DNA from: Cyanidiococcus yangmingshanensis
Taxonomy: Eukaryota > Rhodophyta > Bangiophyceae > Cyanidiales > Cyanidiaceae
NCBI GenBank assembly: GCA_013995675.1
Contig: VWRR01000004.1
Span: 62,001 to 126,000, forward strand
Reading direction: 5' to 3'
Length of the DNA: 64,000 nt
Every line of letters starts with the position of its first letter. Within the stretch, counting starts at the first letter, position 1. Positions 11,455-21,487 of this stretch are shown piece after piece. Below the pieces are notes generated by a model. It did no database searches, was not told the origin of the DNA, and saw nothing but the letters and a program-made list of their open reading frames with translations. The translations under genes and the position numbers were made by a program.

Positions 11455-14444
11455 ATGGAAGCGGAATCTCTTTCGGGAGGTTTTACGGTCGCGAACGACC
11501 CGAACAGCGTGCGCATGAACCAGACGCGTGCTCGTGACGCGGAGGTGAGTCCGTGTAGTGCTCACTCTGGTTCGTTCACGCACGAGACTCAGTCCTGTGG
11601 CGGTCTTCTGTATGATGCGCTGCGCTTACGGTCGGGCGGACTGGAGGTCTCGCTTGGCGAGTTCTGGGACAAGGCACGTATCGATATGCACTGGGCGATG
11701 AGAGAGCTGCTCCAGTCCGTGGTGCTTGCAGCGTATCCTCTTACGATAGCCGAGGAGACAAGTTGCCGCTTGGATATTCTCCGAACACTTGCTCGCGTCT
11801 TCGAGGGGCAGGCTGGCGAAACCATCACTAGTGGACCTGCAAAGGAGCTTGTAGAGGCGCTCACTGAAGCGATCGTGCCCCGTTTGACAGAGTACGACTT
11901 GGGGCGCACCGCGGCACTGCCGCCATTGTGCACATCCCAGCGCGATGGTCGCCGCTTCGCTTTGCGCTACGGAAGCCTCTTTGAACAAGTGATTCAGACA
12001 TGTCCAGACCCGATTTGGATGGACTCTGACCTGCTCGATATTTGGGTTGCTTGGCTTGGTTACCTGACCGAAAGTCGATCGCGTGCACTGCGCCTCGCTG
12101 CCGTCGTAGCTGCGCTTCATACGGTCGACGGCCTGCTGGCGGTGGAGCGGGCGCTCCAGGACCAGGTAGCCACCCTGCAACGCAGCGTTGCTAGGAACCG
12201 TTCTGCTCTGGAATCGAACCGCCTGAAAACCAGCGACATTCAGGATCTGGTGAAACATCTCATAGGGGTGGTCTTCTCGAAGCGCTACCGGGATGTTTAT
12301 GCCGAAATTCGAGCGCAGTGCATGGGCGCGCTGGGGCGCTGGATTCGCGTCGCTCCCTCTCGATTCCTGGATGATCGCTTCCTCAAATATCTCGGTTGGA
12401 TGCTCTACGACAAGGATGGAAAGGTCCGCTATGCATCGCTCTACGCCGTCCATCAAGTTACAATGAATCCAGAGTGGATCGCACCCATGCAGGCGTTCTT
12501 GCAGCGGTTTCGGACACGCCTGGTAGAAATGACACGCGATCGCGAGGAACGAGTCGCGATCCAGGCCATCCAACTGGCGCAGACGCTGCTACCGATCGAC
12601 TGGCTCGGCAAGAACGAACTCGAAAGTGTGCTCGATCTCATCACAGATGACCCGCGTTCGCCGGTCCGAGCCGCTGCTGGCGCCTTCGCCATCGCCTATA
12701 TCGAGCTCGCCAATCGAGCTTATGTCAGTCGATTTGGGCCGGAGAAGGCGCCGAGAGCCATGCTACGCGAGGTTGTCTTTCTGATTCTGACCACAGATCA
12801 GGTCCCTTTTGATCGTATCTGTGAAGCGCTCTGGAACGACGTGGCGATACCAGCTCTCTGCGACTGGAATGCGTACGTGGACCTGCTCGAAGAGGAGCTG
12901 GTGGACGATGGCTCCGAGGCCCTAACCGATACAGATCGACGCGCGCTCCTTGGACTCTGGGTCGCTGCCTCTGAACGCGTCCAGCGCCTCGAAAAAGTAT
13001 CCGAAACTCGACGCCATGCCCATGGTGACGAGTTTCTGGAGCCATCGGTGGCCAACACCATGCTTCTGGCGGTCGGTCGCGACGCGCTCCCACGCCTCTT
13101 GCGTCGTTTCCAATCCGAACCGGCCATGGTAGCCGGACTCGCTCGACTAGTCCGACTCTGTCAGGAAGCTTTTCAGGACGATTTCGGAACAATCGAGTCA
13201 ATTCTTCGTGACGCTTTTCAACGACTCGCTCATGACCTTGACGCAGTGCGGGCGATCGCAGGAGCACTGTATGCACTGGGAACAACCTCTGAAACGGGAG
13301 ATACGACTACGCCACCTGCTCGTCTCCAGGAGTTGCTCGAAACCTGCTGCATGCAAATCACAATCGAGTGCAGCGAAGCCCGATGTCACCAAATGCTCGC
13401 GCTCTTGGAATGGATGTCTCCAAAGGATTCAGTAGCAGCGGAGGGCATGAAGACGGCACTCTGCTCCGTGCTGGAACGTCGCTGGAACAGGATCGGCGGA
13501 TGTTCCCAGCTCCGTTGCCGCGCTCGCTTGCCGGATTCTCTTTCTGGAGACGTTGTGGCGGCTGAGCGACGATGTCGCCCCGGCCGAGGACCATTCTGCC
13601 CGCGGGCAACATCATTATGTTGTTACCTTCCGACAAGCGCTGCAGGTCGTGGAACACGACGAAGATGTTCAAGTCGTTGTGGCTGGCTTGGAAGTGTTGC
13701 TTTCGCTCTGGACAGCAGCATACGGATTGGGCTGGGAACCCGATTCCAGTCAGGAGACGCTCGAAAACACTCTGCGTGACAAGCTGCATAGTCTCTTACT
13801 CGGACGCCAAGTCGTGCGACACCGTTCTCTTGGCGCTCTGTCAGCGCATCCTGATCGGGCCGTTATCGCCAGCCCTGGAGGCCTTCCCGCTGGTCTCGCT
13901 TCAGAATCGAGCAGCAGCAAGCGACGCCGTTGCCATGGCCGCGCGATGGGTCCATCAACGCATCCGGGAACGCAGTTCAACGAGCCATCGAATTGCCGTT
14001 GAACTTGGAGCGCTCTACCTTGGCTTCGAGATCGGCGGTGCTGATGGCGCCCGACGAGTAGCTAGTGCACTGGCGGCTCGTTACTCATTTGCTGCACCAG
14101 GCGAGGGAGTTGAGCGTCTGCTCGATGCTGTTATCGATGCATCGCTTGGATTCGTGAATGGCATGCCAGCGAGCCCGGCGTTTGCTGAGGCTGCTGGCAT
14201 TGCGCTCACCACTCGCCTGAAAGCAGAGGTATGTGCAGGAGCGGCTACTCGATTGCTTACTCGGCTGGAAGCCCGCGGCATTGATCCATCGAGTGCCACC
14301 GAGACCGACTGGTGGTTTCCGCTCTGGCGTCTGTACCAGGCGCTTTTGCGAGATATGCGAGTGGGCGTCGATCAGCGTCGCGGTTCGGCGTCCGCGTCGG
14401 GAGCAGTCACACCCGACTTGGTCGCCTCAACGGCGGCTGCCTGA
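11455..14444 (+). CDS. SCC3: Cohesin subunit SCC3/STAG (SA family)
   Basis: The stromalin conservative domain is clear at about residues 270-355: SKRYRDVYAEIRAQCMGALG, then FLKYLGWMLYDKDGKVRYAS, then the VEMTRDREERVAIQAIQLA helix. SCC3 binds the RAD21/SCC1 kleisin and loads cohesin on chromatin. The rest is HEAT-like helical repeats. The gene runs through three frames with two +1 steps, near 13480-13500 and near 13793. After the first the reading continues with SVAALACRILFLETLWRLSD, and after the second with VLLALCQRILIGPLSPALEA. Skipping two bases gives about 995 residues, a normal length for the family. ATG 11455 is the first in frame. A 315-codon antisense frame (11626-12573) is a shadow. 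Confidence 0.85.
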
Positions 14445-14926
14445 GTCACGGTTCAGTCACAGGATCGCTTTTGGTCGGTGGAAGAGCGCTTTGGGAGAGC
14501 CGTCCTCCTCGTTCGAAACCAGCAAGCTTGATCAAGCAAACCGTTGTATACTGTCACGAACCGGAGCACATCAAGTCCTCCGTGCTTTGCGCCCATTAAC
14601 TTTGCGACGCTTTCATTATCGGTCGGCGAAGCTATTGAATCGGGCCCGCGACCGCTAAGCGTGAGCGTCACGACACGTCTATCCACCACCGGCGACACAG
14701 CCCCTAAGCCAGGTCACTGTCACTGATTTCGGTAGCGTTGGACTCGATGGGCCCTACCCCCGCCACAGTACCTTAAACGCTATTTCGTGCGCATCGAAAC
14801 CATCATACGATCGTATCGGCTTGGTGGTGCGTTCGTTGGAAGCCCATCCCGCTCGGGCTGGAGTTCCGTTGTCCCAGGAACAGAGACCGTTTCGATAGGT
14901 ACTAGCAGACTAGCATCGCCGGTCGA
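14445..14926. other. Intergenic region
   Basis: Short gap between SCC3 and the transporter. No gene, repeat or RNA was recognised. Confidence 0.5.
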
Positions 14927-16537
14927 ATGCGCGGACGCCGAAAACGGCCCGACGCGCTGCCGCGAGCACACCCCCTGCACAGATGTGTTTCTGATTCACA
15001 AACTTGTTTCCGTTCGAGATGGCCTAAAGCGGTACATTTCGATAGGATCCGCGCGAAACCTAGGGTTATGGAGCATGCGTCGTGTCGAATAGGTACAGGG
15101 CGCCTCTATCTCGTCACGTCGGCAATGTTGGGTGTTCAGTACGCGTGGGCGGTTCAAGTCGGTGTCACTACTGCAGTGTTGCTGGAGCTGGGTATGCCCG
15201 TTCGTTGGGTCTCGCTGGCGTGGCTGGCAGGACCCGTCTCTGGGCTGGTGGTGCAACCGCTCGTGGGCCTTGTATCGGACCACTCTTTGAGTCGGTACGG
15301 CAAACGAAGACCGTTTGTGGCTGGAGGTGCGCTCTTGACCGCCGCTTCATTGCTCGCGTTTGCGTACGCGGGGCCGATAGCGCGTTTCTGCAGCTTTCTG
15401 ACGCCAGTTTCGGTCGCGGTGGTGGCGTTCTGGTGCTTGGATTTCTCGATCAATGCAATGCAAGGGCCCCTTCGGGCGCTCATCTACGACCATATGGAGG
15501 CGAATGATCAGGAGCGGGGCAATGCAGCGCTCGCAACGTACATCGCCGCGGGCAACTTGCTCGGCAGCACTTTGGCCAGCTCGGCGCTGACCCGCAATAC
15601 GTTTCTCCGGCGCTGGTTTTCCAGCGATACAGAAGCACTGTATGTGATCGGTGCTGTGCTTGTTCTCGGCACAGCTGTGGTGTGTTGGGTCGCTAGCACC
15701 CCTTTCGCACGAGTCGAGCAGAGCTCGCTCTCGATGCTTGAGCCCCTGGCGGAGCTGGAACGTGATTCGGCCATGACACCAAGACCGGTTTTGAACGCGT
15801 CATCGAACTCGGAGCAATCGATGATAGCGACCTTGTCTAAAGAGCCCCTGTCGGGGTTGCGGACGCTCTGGGGCCTCGTTCGACGGGCGATCACCACCGC
15901 GCCGACAACGTTTTGGCGAGTCTTTCTCATTCAGTTGGGGACTTGGTATGGTTGGTTTTGTCTGTTTGTATTTGGTAGCTCATGGTTCGGCGTCAACGTG
16001 TTTGGTGGTGACCCGTACGCACCAGTGAAGAGCTTGGCGCGGGAGCGCTACGACAATGGTGTGCGCTACGCGAATATGGCATTGGCCATTCAGAGCGTGG
16101 TCGCATTCGTCTACGCAGCCATCATGCCCCGTCTCCAATTTCGTCTGGGACGACACTCATCCATGAAACTCAAATACATCATCGCCCAACTGGTCCAGGC
16201 ACTGGTGATGATGCTCATGTCTACGATCGGTACTCGAAGCGTTCACTTGGCGATGTGCTTGCTAGCGCTGCTGGGGATCTCGTGGGCCAGCAGCATCACC
16301 ATCCCATGGGCGCTCGTGGGCAGCTGTGTGGCAACAGGCGGTCACCGGGAGGCCGCTGGAACCTTTGCAACCCTCTTCAATGCCAGTCAGTGCTTGCCGG
16401 AGATCGTCGTGGCGATTCTGAGTCCAGTGTTCGGCCGGTATCCCTCAGGCGCGGGACAACACAACAGAGTCTTGGCCTCAGGAGCGTTGATGGTCGCTCT
16501 GAGCACGTTCCTGATCCCCTTCATCCCCGTTGCGTAA
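14927..16537 (+). CDS. Sucrose/sugar-proton symporter (SUT, GPH family)
   Basis: This intact frame has about twelve hydrophobic segments. The start of the membrane domain, LYLVTSAMLGVQYAWAVQVG, followed by WLAGPVSGLVVQPLVGLVSD and the cytoplasmic loop RYGKRRPFVAGG, is the sucrose-transporter signature (GRRRPF-like). A central loop of about 70 residues separates the two halves, and a late SITIPWALVG block precedes the last helices. SUT proteins carry sucrose or maltose with protons across the plasma or vacuolar membrane; the substrate here is inference. Two ATGs are possible: 14927 (536 residues) or 15068 (489 residues). The second lies just before the first helix and may be the real start. 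Confidence 0.82.
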   Translation: MRGRRKRPDALPRAHPLHRCVSDSQTCFRSRWPKAVHFDRIRAKPRVMEHASCRIGTGRLYLVTSAMLGVQYAWAVQVGVTTAVLLELGMPVRWVSLAWLAGPVSGLVVQPLVGLVSDHSLSRYGKRRPFVAGGALLTAASLLAFAYAGPIARFCSFLTPVSVAVVAFWCLDFSINAMQGPLRALIYDHMEANDQERGNAALATYIAAGNLLGSTLASSALTRNTFLRRWFSSDTEALYVIGAVLVLGTAVVCWVASTPFARVEQSSLSMLEPLAELERDSAMTPRPVLNASSNSEQSMIATLSKEPLSGLRTLWGLVRRAITTAPTTFWRVFLIQLGTWYGWFCLFVFGSSWFGVNVFGGDPYAPVKSLARERYDNGVRYANMALAIQSVVAFVYAAIMPRLQFRLGRHSSMKLKYIIAQLVQALVMMLMSTIGTRSVHLAMCLLALLGISWASSITIPWALVGSCVATGGHREAAGTFATLFNASQCLPEIVVAILSPVFGRYPSGAGQHNRVLASGALMVALSTFLIPFIPVA

Positions 16538-17704
16538 ACTCATGACCGCCGAACAACGCCACTCCTCTCTGTGCGTTATCGGAGGTTTCGTGACTCCCAT
16601 CGATTGGCCTGCAGCCCCGACATGAACCGGGACTCGTGGCCCGCACGAGACTGTGCCGCTGAGTGAGCCTGCCCCGATCCAACCCATCCGCATCGGAGCG
16701 CGGAAGGTCCCGCTCTTGGACCGAAAATAAAAATGATCTAGCCTCTCGGACAATAGCAACAACGTTTGCGAGCCGAAATGATCATCACAATGCATCCTGC
16801 ATTGTCCCATACCAAACATGTCTCGAAGAGGAGCAGTATGCACCGTTGGAATATCCAAAACATCCAGACGCAAAACACGAAATAGGAATATTCTTGGACG
16901 ACCAAAACTCGCTCCCCATTGGATCGAATAAGCGCTGGCGTTCAAGTCTCATGGCTTGTTTGTATCGGCCGTGAAAGCGCCAACCAAGGCATCGCACACA
17001 ACGCTAATCGACGATAGCTAGAACCAAAGCAGGTACGCATGCAGGAATGCACCCTGTCCATACGTTTCCGAATCGTTTCGAGCGTGCATGCATGCGTCCA
17101 CCGATGTTCAGATGAATCGATGCGTGTACAAGAAATCGATATGTATCCGATACGGCTGATGAATCAGTTCAGTCTTCGACGACTCTATCTCATCGTTGAT
17201 GTTTGCTTGCTTTCATGGAAGACTTGGTTCATAGTTCAGGAGATAGCAAGAACCAAAGGTCATCCAAAGAAAGTGCGAGGGTGGGCGGGTCCATGGGAGG
17301 TACAACCGCTCCCCCTCGAGTTCAGGAACGACAGGGATCCCGACGCGGGACTCGCCCGGACGCGCCGGATGTCGATCCCGTGTGCAGGACGGCGGCGCGC
17401 TCGCAGATAGGCAACCGCAGGCGCAAAGGATCATCTCGGGCTGAGCTTGCATTCACTATCGCACGACCTGTTTCTAGTCTGGCACCCACAGAGCGAGCGG
17501 TCCTTGGGTATGAGCGCTTGGACGCTGGTCTGTTGGGCTGGACCATGGGTGTATCGACGACGGCGTTTATGGAAGGAGCCGCGGGAAGCACGGCTGGGTC
17601 GCGAGACGGCGACGCCGCTGTCGGTGCGGCGTCAGCGGACGGACTGTTCGAGACGCCCTGATAGCCGCTCTCGGGTTACGACAGTCCCCCGTCGAACGTT
17701 TTGG
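16538..17704. other. Gap that may hold the N-terminal exon or frame of the next gene
   Basis: Between the transporter and ATG 17705. A frame from ATG 17215 (starting MEDLVHSSGDSKNQR) runs to 17661 and lies exactly one +1 step before the frame of the SAM-domain protein, so it could encode an N-terminal extension (492 codons in total if one base is skipped). The sequence is basic then Gly/Ala-rich and has no recognised domain. The first 600 bases of the gap show nothing else. Confidence 0.35.
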
Positions 17705-18691
17705 ATGAACGGGAAATGGGGAGGTGGTACTGACGACAACCCTCGTTCTCATCGTTATGGTGAGAGGGACTGGGTGGCGAGCCGAGCGCCCAACGACGAC
17801 CAGGCAGTGCGTCGGGTGTTGTGGCAACGGGTGTTGCAACGGCCCTGGCGAACGCTCTTCCAGGACGAGTACTTTGCGTGGTCGACCACGGGTGTTCGCA
17901 ATCCGCGGGCCTCAACAGCGATTCTCGGTTTATTTCTGTTCGCCTTTGTTGCTCTCGTGGTGCCACTGTTCTTGGTCTTCCTCGCGTTTGCCTCCCAGGT
18001 GTTTGTACTGACCATGGTGTTGAGTGTGCCACTTCTACTCATGGGTGTAGCTTCGCTCTTTGGTGTGGCCGGTCTGCTTTGTGCAGGTGGTCTGGCCCTG
18101 ACAGCAGCCGTGATGACGCCTATGCTTGCACTCAGCAGCGCCGGCCAAGGATTGCTCTGGCCGGCTCTCGGTATGGCATCGATCGGCTCCATCTGGTGGG
18201 TCAATCGTCAGCGCCAGACCCGTTTGGATCGGGTCATGGAGATGAGGTCTGAGGACTCGACTCAGGCTTCAGCCTCTGCAGAGCCATCCCCAGACGAGGC
18301 ATACTTGCAGCGCGCTCGAGAGGACCTCGCACAATTTGATGCGCGATTGTTTGGCTCGAGCTCGCCAGAGGCCCCAACACGGACAAGAGAAACATTCCAG
18401 AATCCGTTTCGATTCGGACTAGGAAGCGAACCTCCGATGAATATTTGGGGTGTGCGTCGCGATCAGGTTGAACGATGGAACGAGCAGGAGGTCGCCCGAG
18501 CGGCGCAGAGCTTCGGCTTGCCATCACGGATTTGTAGATGGCTCGCGCGTGAGCTTGTCGATGGTCGGGTCGTTTTGGCCCTCACGGATGCCGAGCAACA
18601 GGAACTAGTATCGAGCGTACAACCGCGGCTCACCTTTGGAGAGCGCAAACTGCTCAGGGATTTTTTGCGTTACCTGTCGAGGTCCATTTGA
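17705..18691 (+). CDS. Membrane protein with a C-terminal SAM domain
   Basis: The frame from ATG 17705 gives 328 residues. A very long hydrophobic region (about residues 70-165), containing FAFVALVVPLFLVFLAFASQ and GLLCAGGLALTAAVMTPMLA, could form four helices or long hairpins. A cytosolic linker follows, and then a SAM domain: WNEQEVARAAQSFGLPS, ELVDGRVVLALTDAEQQELV, FGERKLLRDFLRYL. SAM domains mediate homo- or hetero-oligomers. A long hairpin-type hydrophobic block is also seen in lipid-droplet proteins (oleosin, promethin/LDAF1), which is a weak analogy only. I do not recognise the full architecture. An upstream frame may add an N-terminal extension. Confidence 0.65.
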   Translation: MNGKWGGGTDDNPRSHRYGERDWVASRAPNDDQAVRRVLWQRVLQRPWRTLFQDEYFAWSTTGVRNPRASTAILGLFLFAFVALVVPLFLVFLAFASQVFVLTMVLSVPLLLMGVASLFGVAGLLCAGGLALTAAVMTPMLALSSAGQGLLWPALGMASIGSIWWVNRQRQTRLDRVMEMRSEDSTQASASAEPSPDEAYLQRAREDLAQFDARLFGSSSPEAPTRTRETFQNPFRFGLGSEPPMNIWGVRRDQVERWNEQEVARAAQSFGLPSRICRWLARELVDGRVVLALTDAEQQELVSSVQPRLTFGERKLLRDFLRYLSRSI

Positions 18692-19937
18692 GCGAGATTC
18701 CATGGCGGAGCTTCATGGTTTTTTCCCATGTCGATCTGTCGTGCAGACGAGTGTTCAGTCTGGGAATGGTGAATTGCGACCGCTGGCTTTGGCGCGCGCT
18801 GGCTCGGACTGTATTCACAATCGATTGGGGAATGGCGCTACACCTAGTGACGGCTTACAGAAGCGCTGCTGAAGCCGTTTACTGTGACAGGATATTTCCC
18901 GAGCTTGGTCAACCACACGGCAGGGAACATGCGATTCAGTGTCAAAAGCGTTGGATCTCGCGAACAGAACACGTTTTGCGCCCGAGATACTTACACCGAA
19001 ACGCGGCTACGGGTGCGAACGCGTCAACTAGGAACGAAACAAGGGCCGCAGCGACTTGTTCTCCGAAACTGCATGGATTCGATCCCGACTTTTCGGCTTT
19101 TTGAAACATCATCGGATGAAACGCCGCTGATGAAAGCAACTGGCCTGCTGCTGGTACGCTGCGGCGGCCAAGTCTGTCGGAGACGAAACTGACCTGACCG
19201 AATGGAAAGATCCGTGCTCCTTTCAAGAGCAGTCGATGCTGGTGCAGTTCTAGTGTTACATATCCGAGGGACGTGAAGTGAGCCGAAAGCACCCACGCAC
19301 GTCTCCGCCGAAAGCACGCTCTGTCCATGATTTGCTGTTGAGGGCACCGTGCGCACACACAAGCCCAGGTGAACGAGCCTTGAAGGCTACCAAATTGAAC
19401 AGAAGAAGAGCCATTCGCTGAACCTATAGATCTCGAAACGGGAGAAAGAAACTCATATTTTCATTGAATGAATCGCGCCTTCAAGGCATCCGGCTGAATA
19501 GGGTTGCAAAGACTTGGTCTGCGTTCGATTCGTCGAAATCTTCCTTCATTACGTGCTGATCCGATGCATTCGGAGAAAAAAGCAAACGAGGTGAAGTTTT
19601 TGACCTGATCATCTGTACTATCGTTGGCGTCGATCGATGTATTCCACCGGCTTGGTACGCTTGTGAGGCGAAGAGTGTGCAGATGACTCGTGTATACAAA
19701 CAAGTATACGCCTACTCGATTGGTACAGAGGCGATGCTTATCTGCATCGGTCATAACGTTGCATTTCAACGATCTTGATCGCGAACGAGCATCCATAAAG
19801 TGAACAGCTGTATTCCGATGAATTCAGGGAGCTCATTGTCGCTGCGTTCAGACCAGGAGCGATCTCGTCGTTGCGAGCAAGCCGCAAGCATACACGCTGG
19901 CGACAACCAACAGCACAACATGACCGCAACAAAAAAC
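18692..19937. other. Gene-poor gap
   Basis: About 1.2 kb between two genes facing each other. Frames such as 18688-19104 plus and 18942-19358 minus overlap antisense, lack motifs and look random. No repeat or RNA gene was seen. Confidence 0.45.
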
Positions 19938-21056
19938 CTAGCGCCGCTCGGGCGTAACGCCGTAGCGGTATGCGTCTGCTTTCAGCGAAGCAACCAGAGC
20001 ATGCAGGCCGGTCGCAGCAGACAGCGACCGCACCGGTGGCTCCTCGGGATCCATCGGCAGAGACCATCCTGCGACACCGTCTCGAGTGTCTAGTTCCAGC
20101 TCCAACGATTGTGCAGCAATTTGATCACGCTGCAACGATGAACGAACGAACGAGGACACTGACCAAGGCGTGGCCCTGGCATCGCTGCCAGACCCTACTC
20201 GAGTATTTACCAGCGCGTTGCGTCGCGGCCACGGTGTCGAGTCTCGAGTCGCCCAACCATGGAACCGCTCGAGTCGATCCCCAGGTCCGTGCACCCCAAA
20301 TGGCTTGTCATTGCGGTTATCGTTCACTCGTCTCCATTCCTCGACCAGAGAAGCGAAGCGCCTCTGGAGGTGAGCATGCTCCCGACAAAGCCGTTGGTAT
20401 CGCTCCGTCAACATAACCGAATGCGTTAGTGCTTGGTCCCTTGTCGTCGAGCGATCATGTTCCTTGTGAGCGAACAGACCAACGTGGACGCGTTGAATAT
20501 GCTCCAGCAGTGCTGCCTCTTTCGTGCAGATGATGACGTGTTTTCGATAGATTCGCTCGAGCGCTTTCGACTCTTGTTCGCGCTGGGTGATCAAGAGCCA
20601 ACCCTCGTGAGCCAGTTGCGCTATCGTCGTTGCCATGCAACGGAATAGCAAGTGCCAGGTTCGTTGAAGCTGCCGAATGCGTATCACGAGCCCAACTGGA
20701 ACGACTACCCGCTCAAGTTGCTGACAAAGCCCGGCTTCTCGCAGGTTCGTCTCCAAAGCGGTCGAGGCGAGTACGCATACGCGGACACGGTCGTTCAGAG
20801 ACTGGAGTAGGTTGTAGTTTCTGTTCACTTTTGATGCCGCGCCCTCGAGGCCCATAACACCCTTTTCTTCAAGAAAATGTATAAAACTTTTTAAACTCGC
20901 ATTGAGCTCCGCAAAGAGCTCACCGAGTACAGCGAAGAAGGTTCGCACTTTGGCGTAGACCGAGCTTTCGTTTGCGAGAGCGTCGGCCTCACGATGCGTA
21001 TCGCTGCCAACATCTCGATCAATTGAGACCACATCAGAAGCTCCAGTCCGCTCCAT
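19938..21056 (-). CDS. Unrecognised helical protein
   Basis: This 372-residue frame has an ATG at 21056; the longer frame above it begins at a TTG. Most of the N-terminal two thirds is helical with repeated Leu/Glu/Arg spacing (for example FFAVLGELFAELNASLKSFI and RDQALTHSVMLTERYQRLC), suggesting coiled coils. The C-terminal third is Arg/Ser-rich and probably flexible, with a short end motif TGLHALVASLKADAYRYG. No family is recognised. It is divergent from PabAB, sharing the 431 bases between them. Cytoskeletal or tether-like proteins look similar, but nothing proves it. Confidence 0.6.
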   Translation of the reverse strand: MERTGASDVVSIDRDVGSDTHREADALANESSVYAKVRTFFAVLGELFAELNASLKSFIHFLEEKGVMGLEGAASKVNRNYNLLQSLNDRVRVCVLASTALETNLREAGLCQQLERVVVPVGLVIRIRQLQRTWHLLFRCMATTIAQLAHEGWLLITQREQESKALERIYRKHVIICTKEAALLEHIQRVHVGLFAHKEHDRSTTRDQALTHSVMLTERYQRLCREHAHLQRRFASLVEEWRRVNDNRNDKPFGVHGPGDRLERFHGWATRDSTPWPRRNALVNTRVGSGSDARATPWSVSSFVRSSLQRDQIAAQSLELELDTRDGVAGWSLPMDPEEPPVRSLSAATGLHALVASLKADAYRYGVTPERR

Positions 21057-21363
21057 CGAGCCAAGAACAGAAAACTTGGCCGCTGTACTCACAAAAAAAG
21101 TCAAGCGTATCAAACTGAACGTTCGTGAGCGACGAACTCGTTACCAGCGACCAAACGACTCGTTGGCGTTCGAACAACGTAGTCTGCCACGCGTCGTTCC
21201 TCTCCCGTTCACGGTTCTTATGACAGTTATCTGCAAGTAAAACGAGCTGCTGTTTCCAATCATAGCACGAGCTGTAGACCATCAACGCGACTTGGTGCAA
21301 GTCGCGTGTCTTGAGTCCCTTCAGCGAGGAGCGCTTGCACTAACGCACACGCTGTGGCTGGCG

Positions 21364-21446
21364 GTGTTGGAGCTCCAACACAGACAGGAGGGTGGGGTTT
21401 CGCCCCTTGAGAAACCACTGGTGCGAATCCAGTCCATTGCAGCTTA
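21364..21446. other. Cluster of three hairpin-forming sequences before PabAB
   Basis: An 18-base perfect palindrome (GTGTTGGAGCTCCAACAC, 21364-21381) is followed by a stem pairing GGTTTC with GAAACC, then a stem pairing ACTGG with CCAGT around a seven-base loop TGCGAAT. The group lies 40-125 bases upstream of the PabAB ATG. It could be a regulatory site in DNA or in the 5' leader; no known RNA family was matched. Confidence 0.4.
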
Positions 21447-21487
21447 TTCAGCATGGTACCGGGGAGTGATCGGTTCCGTTCATAAGG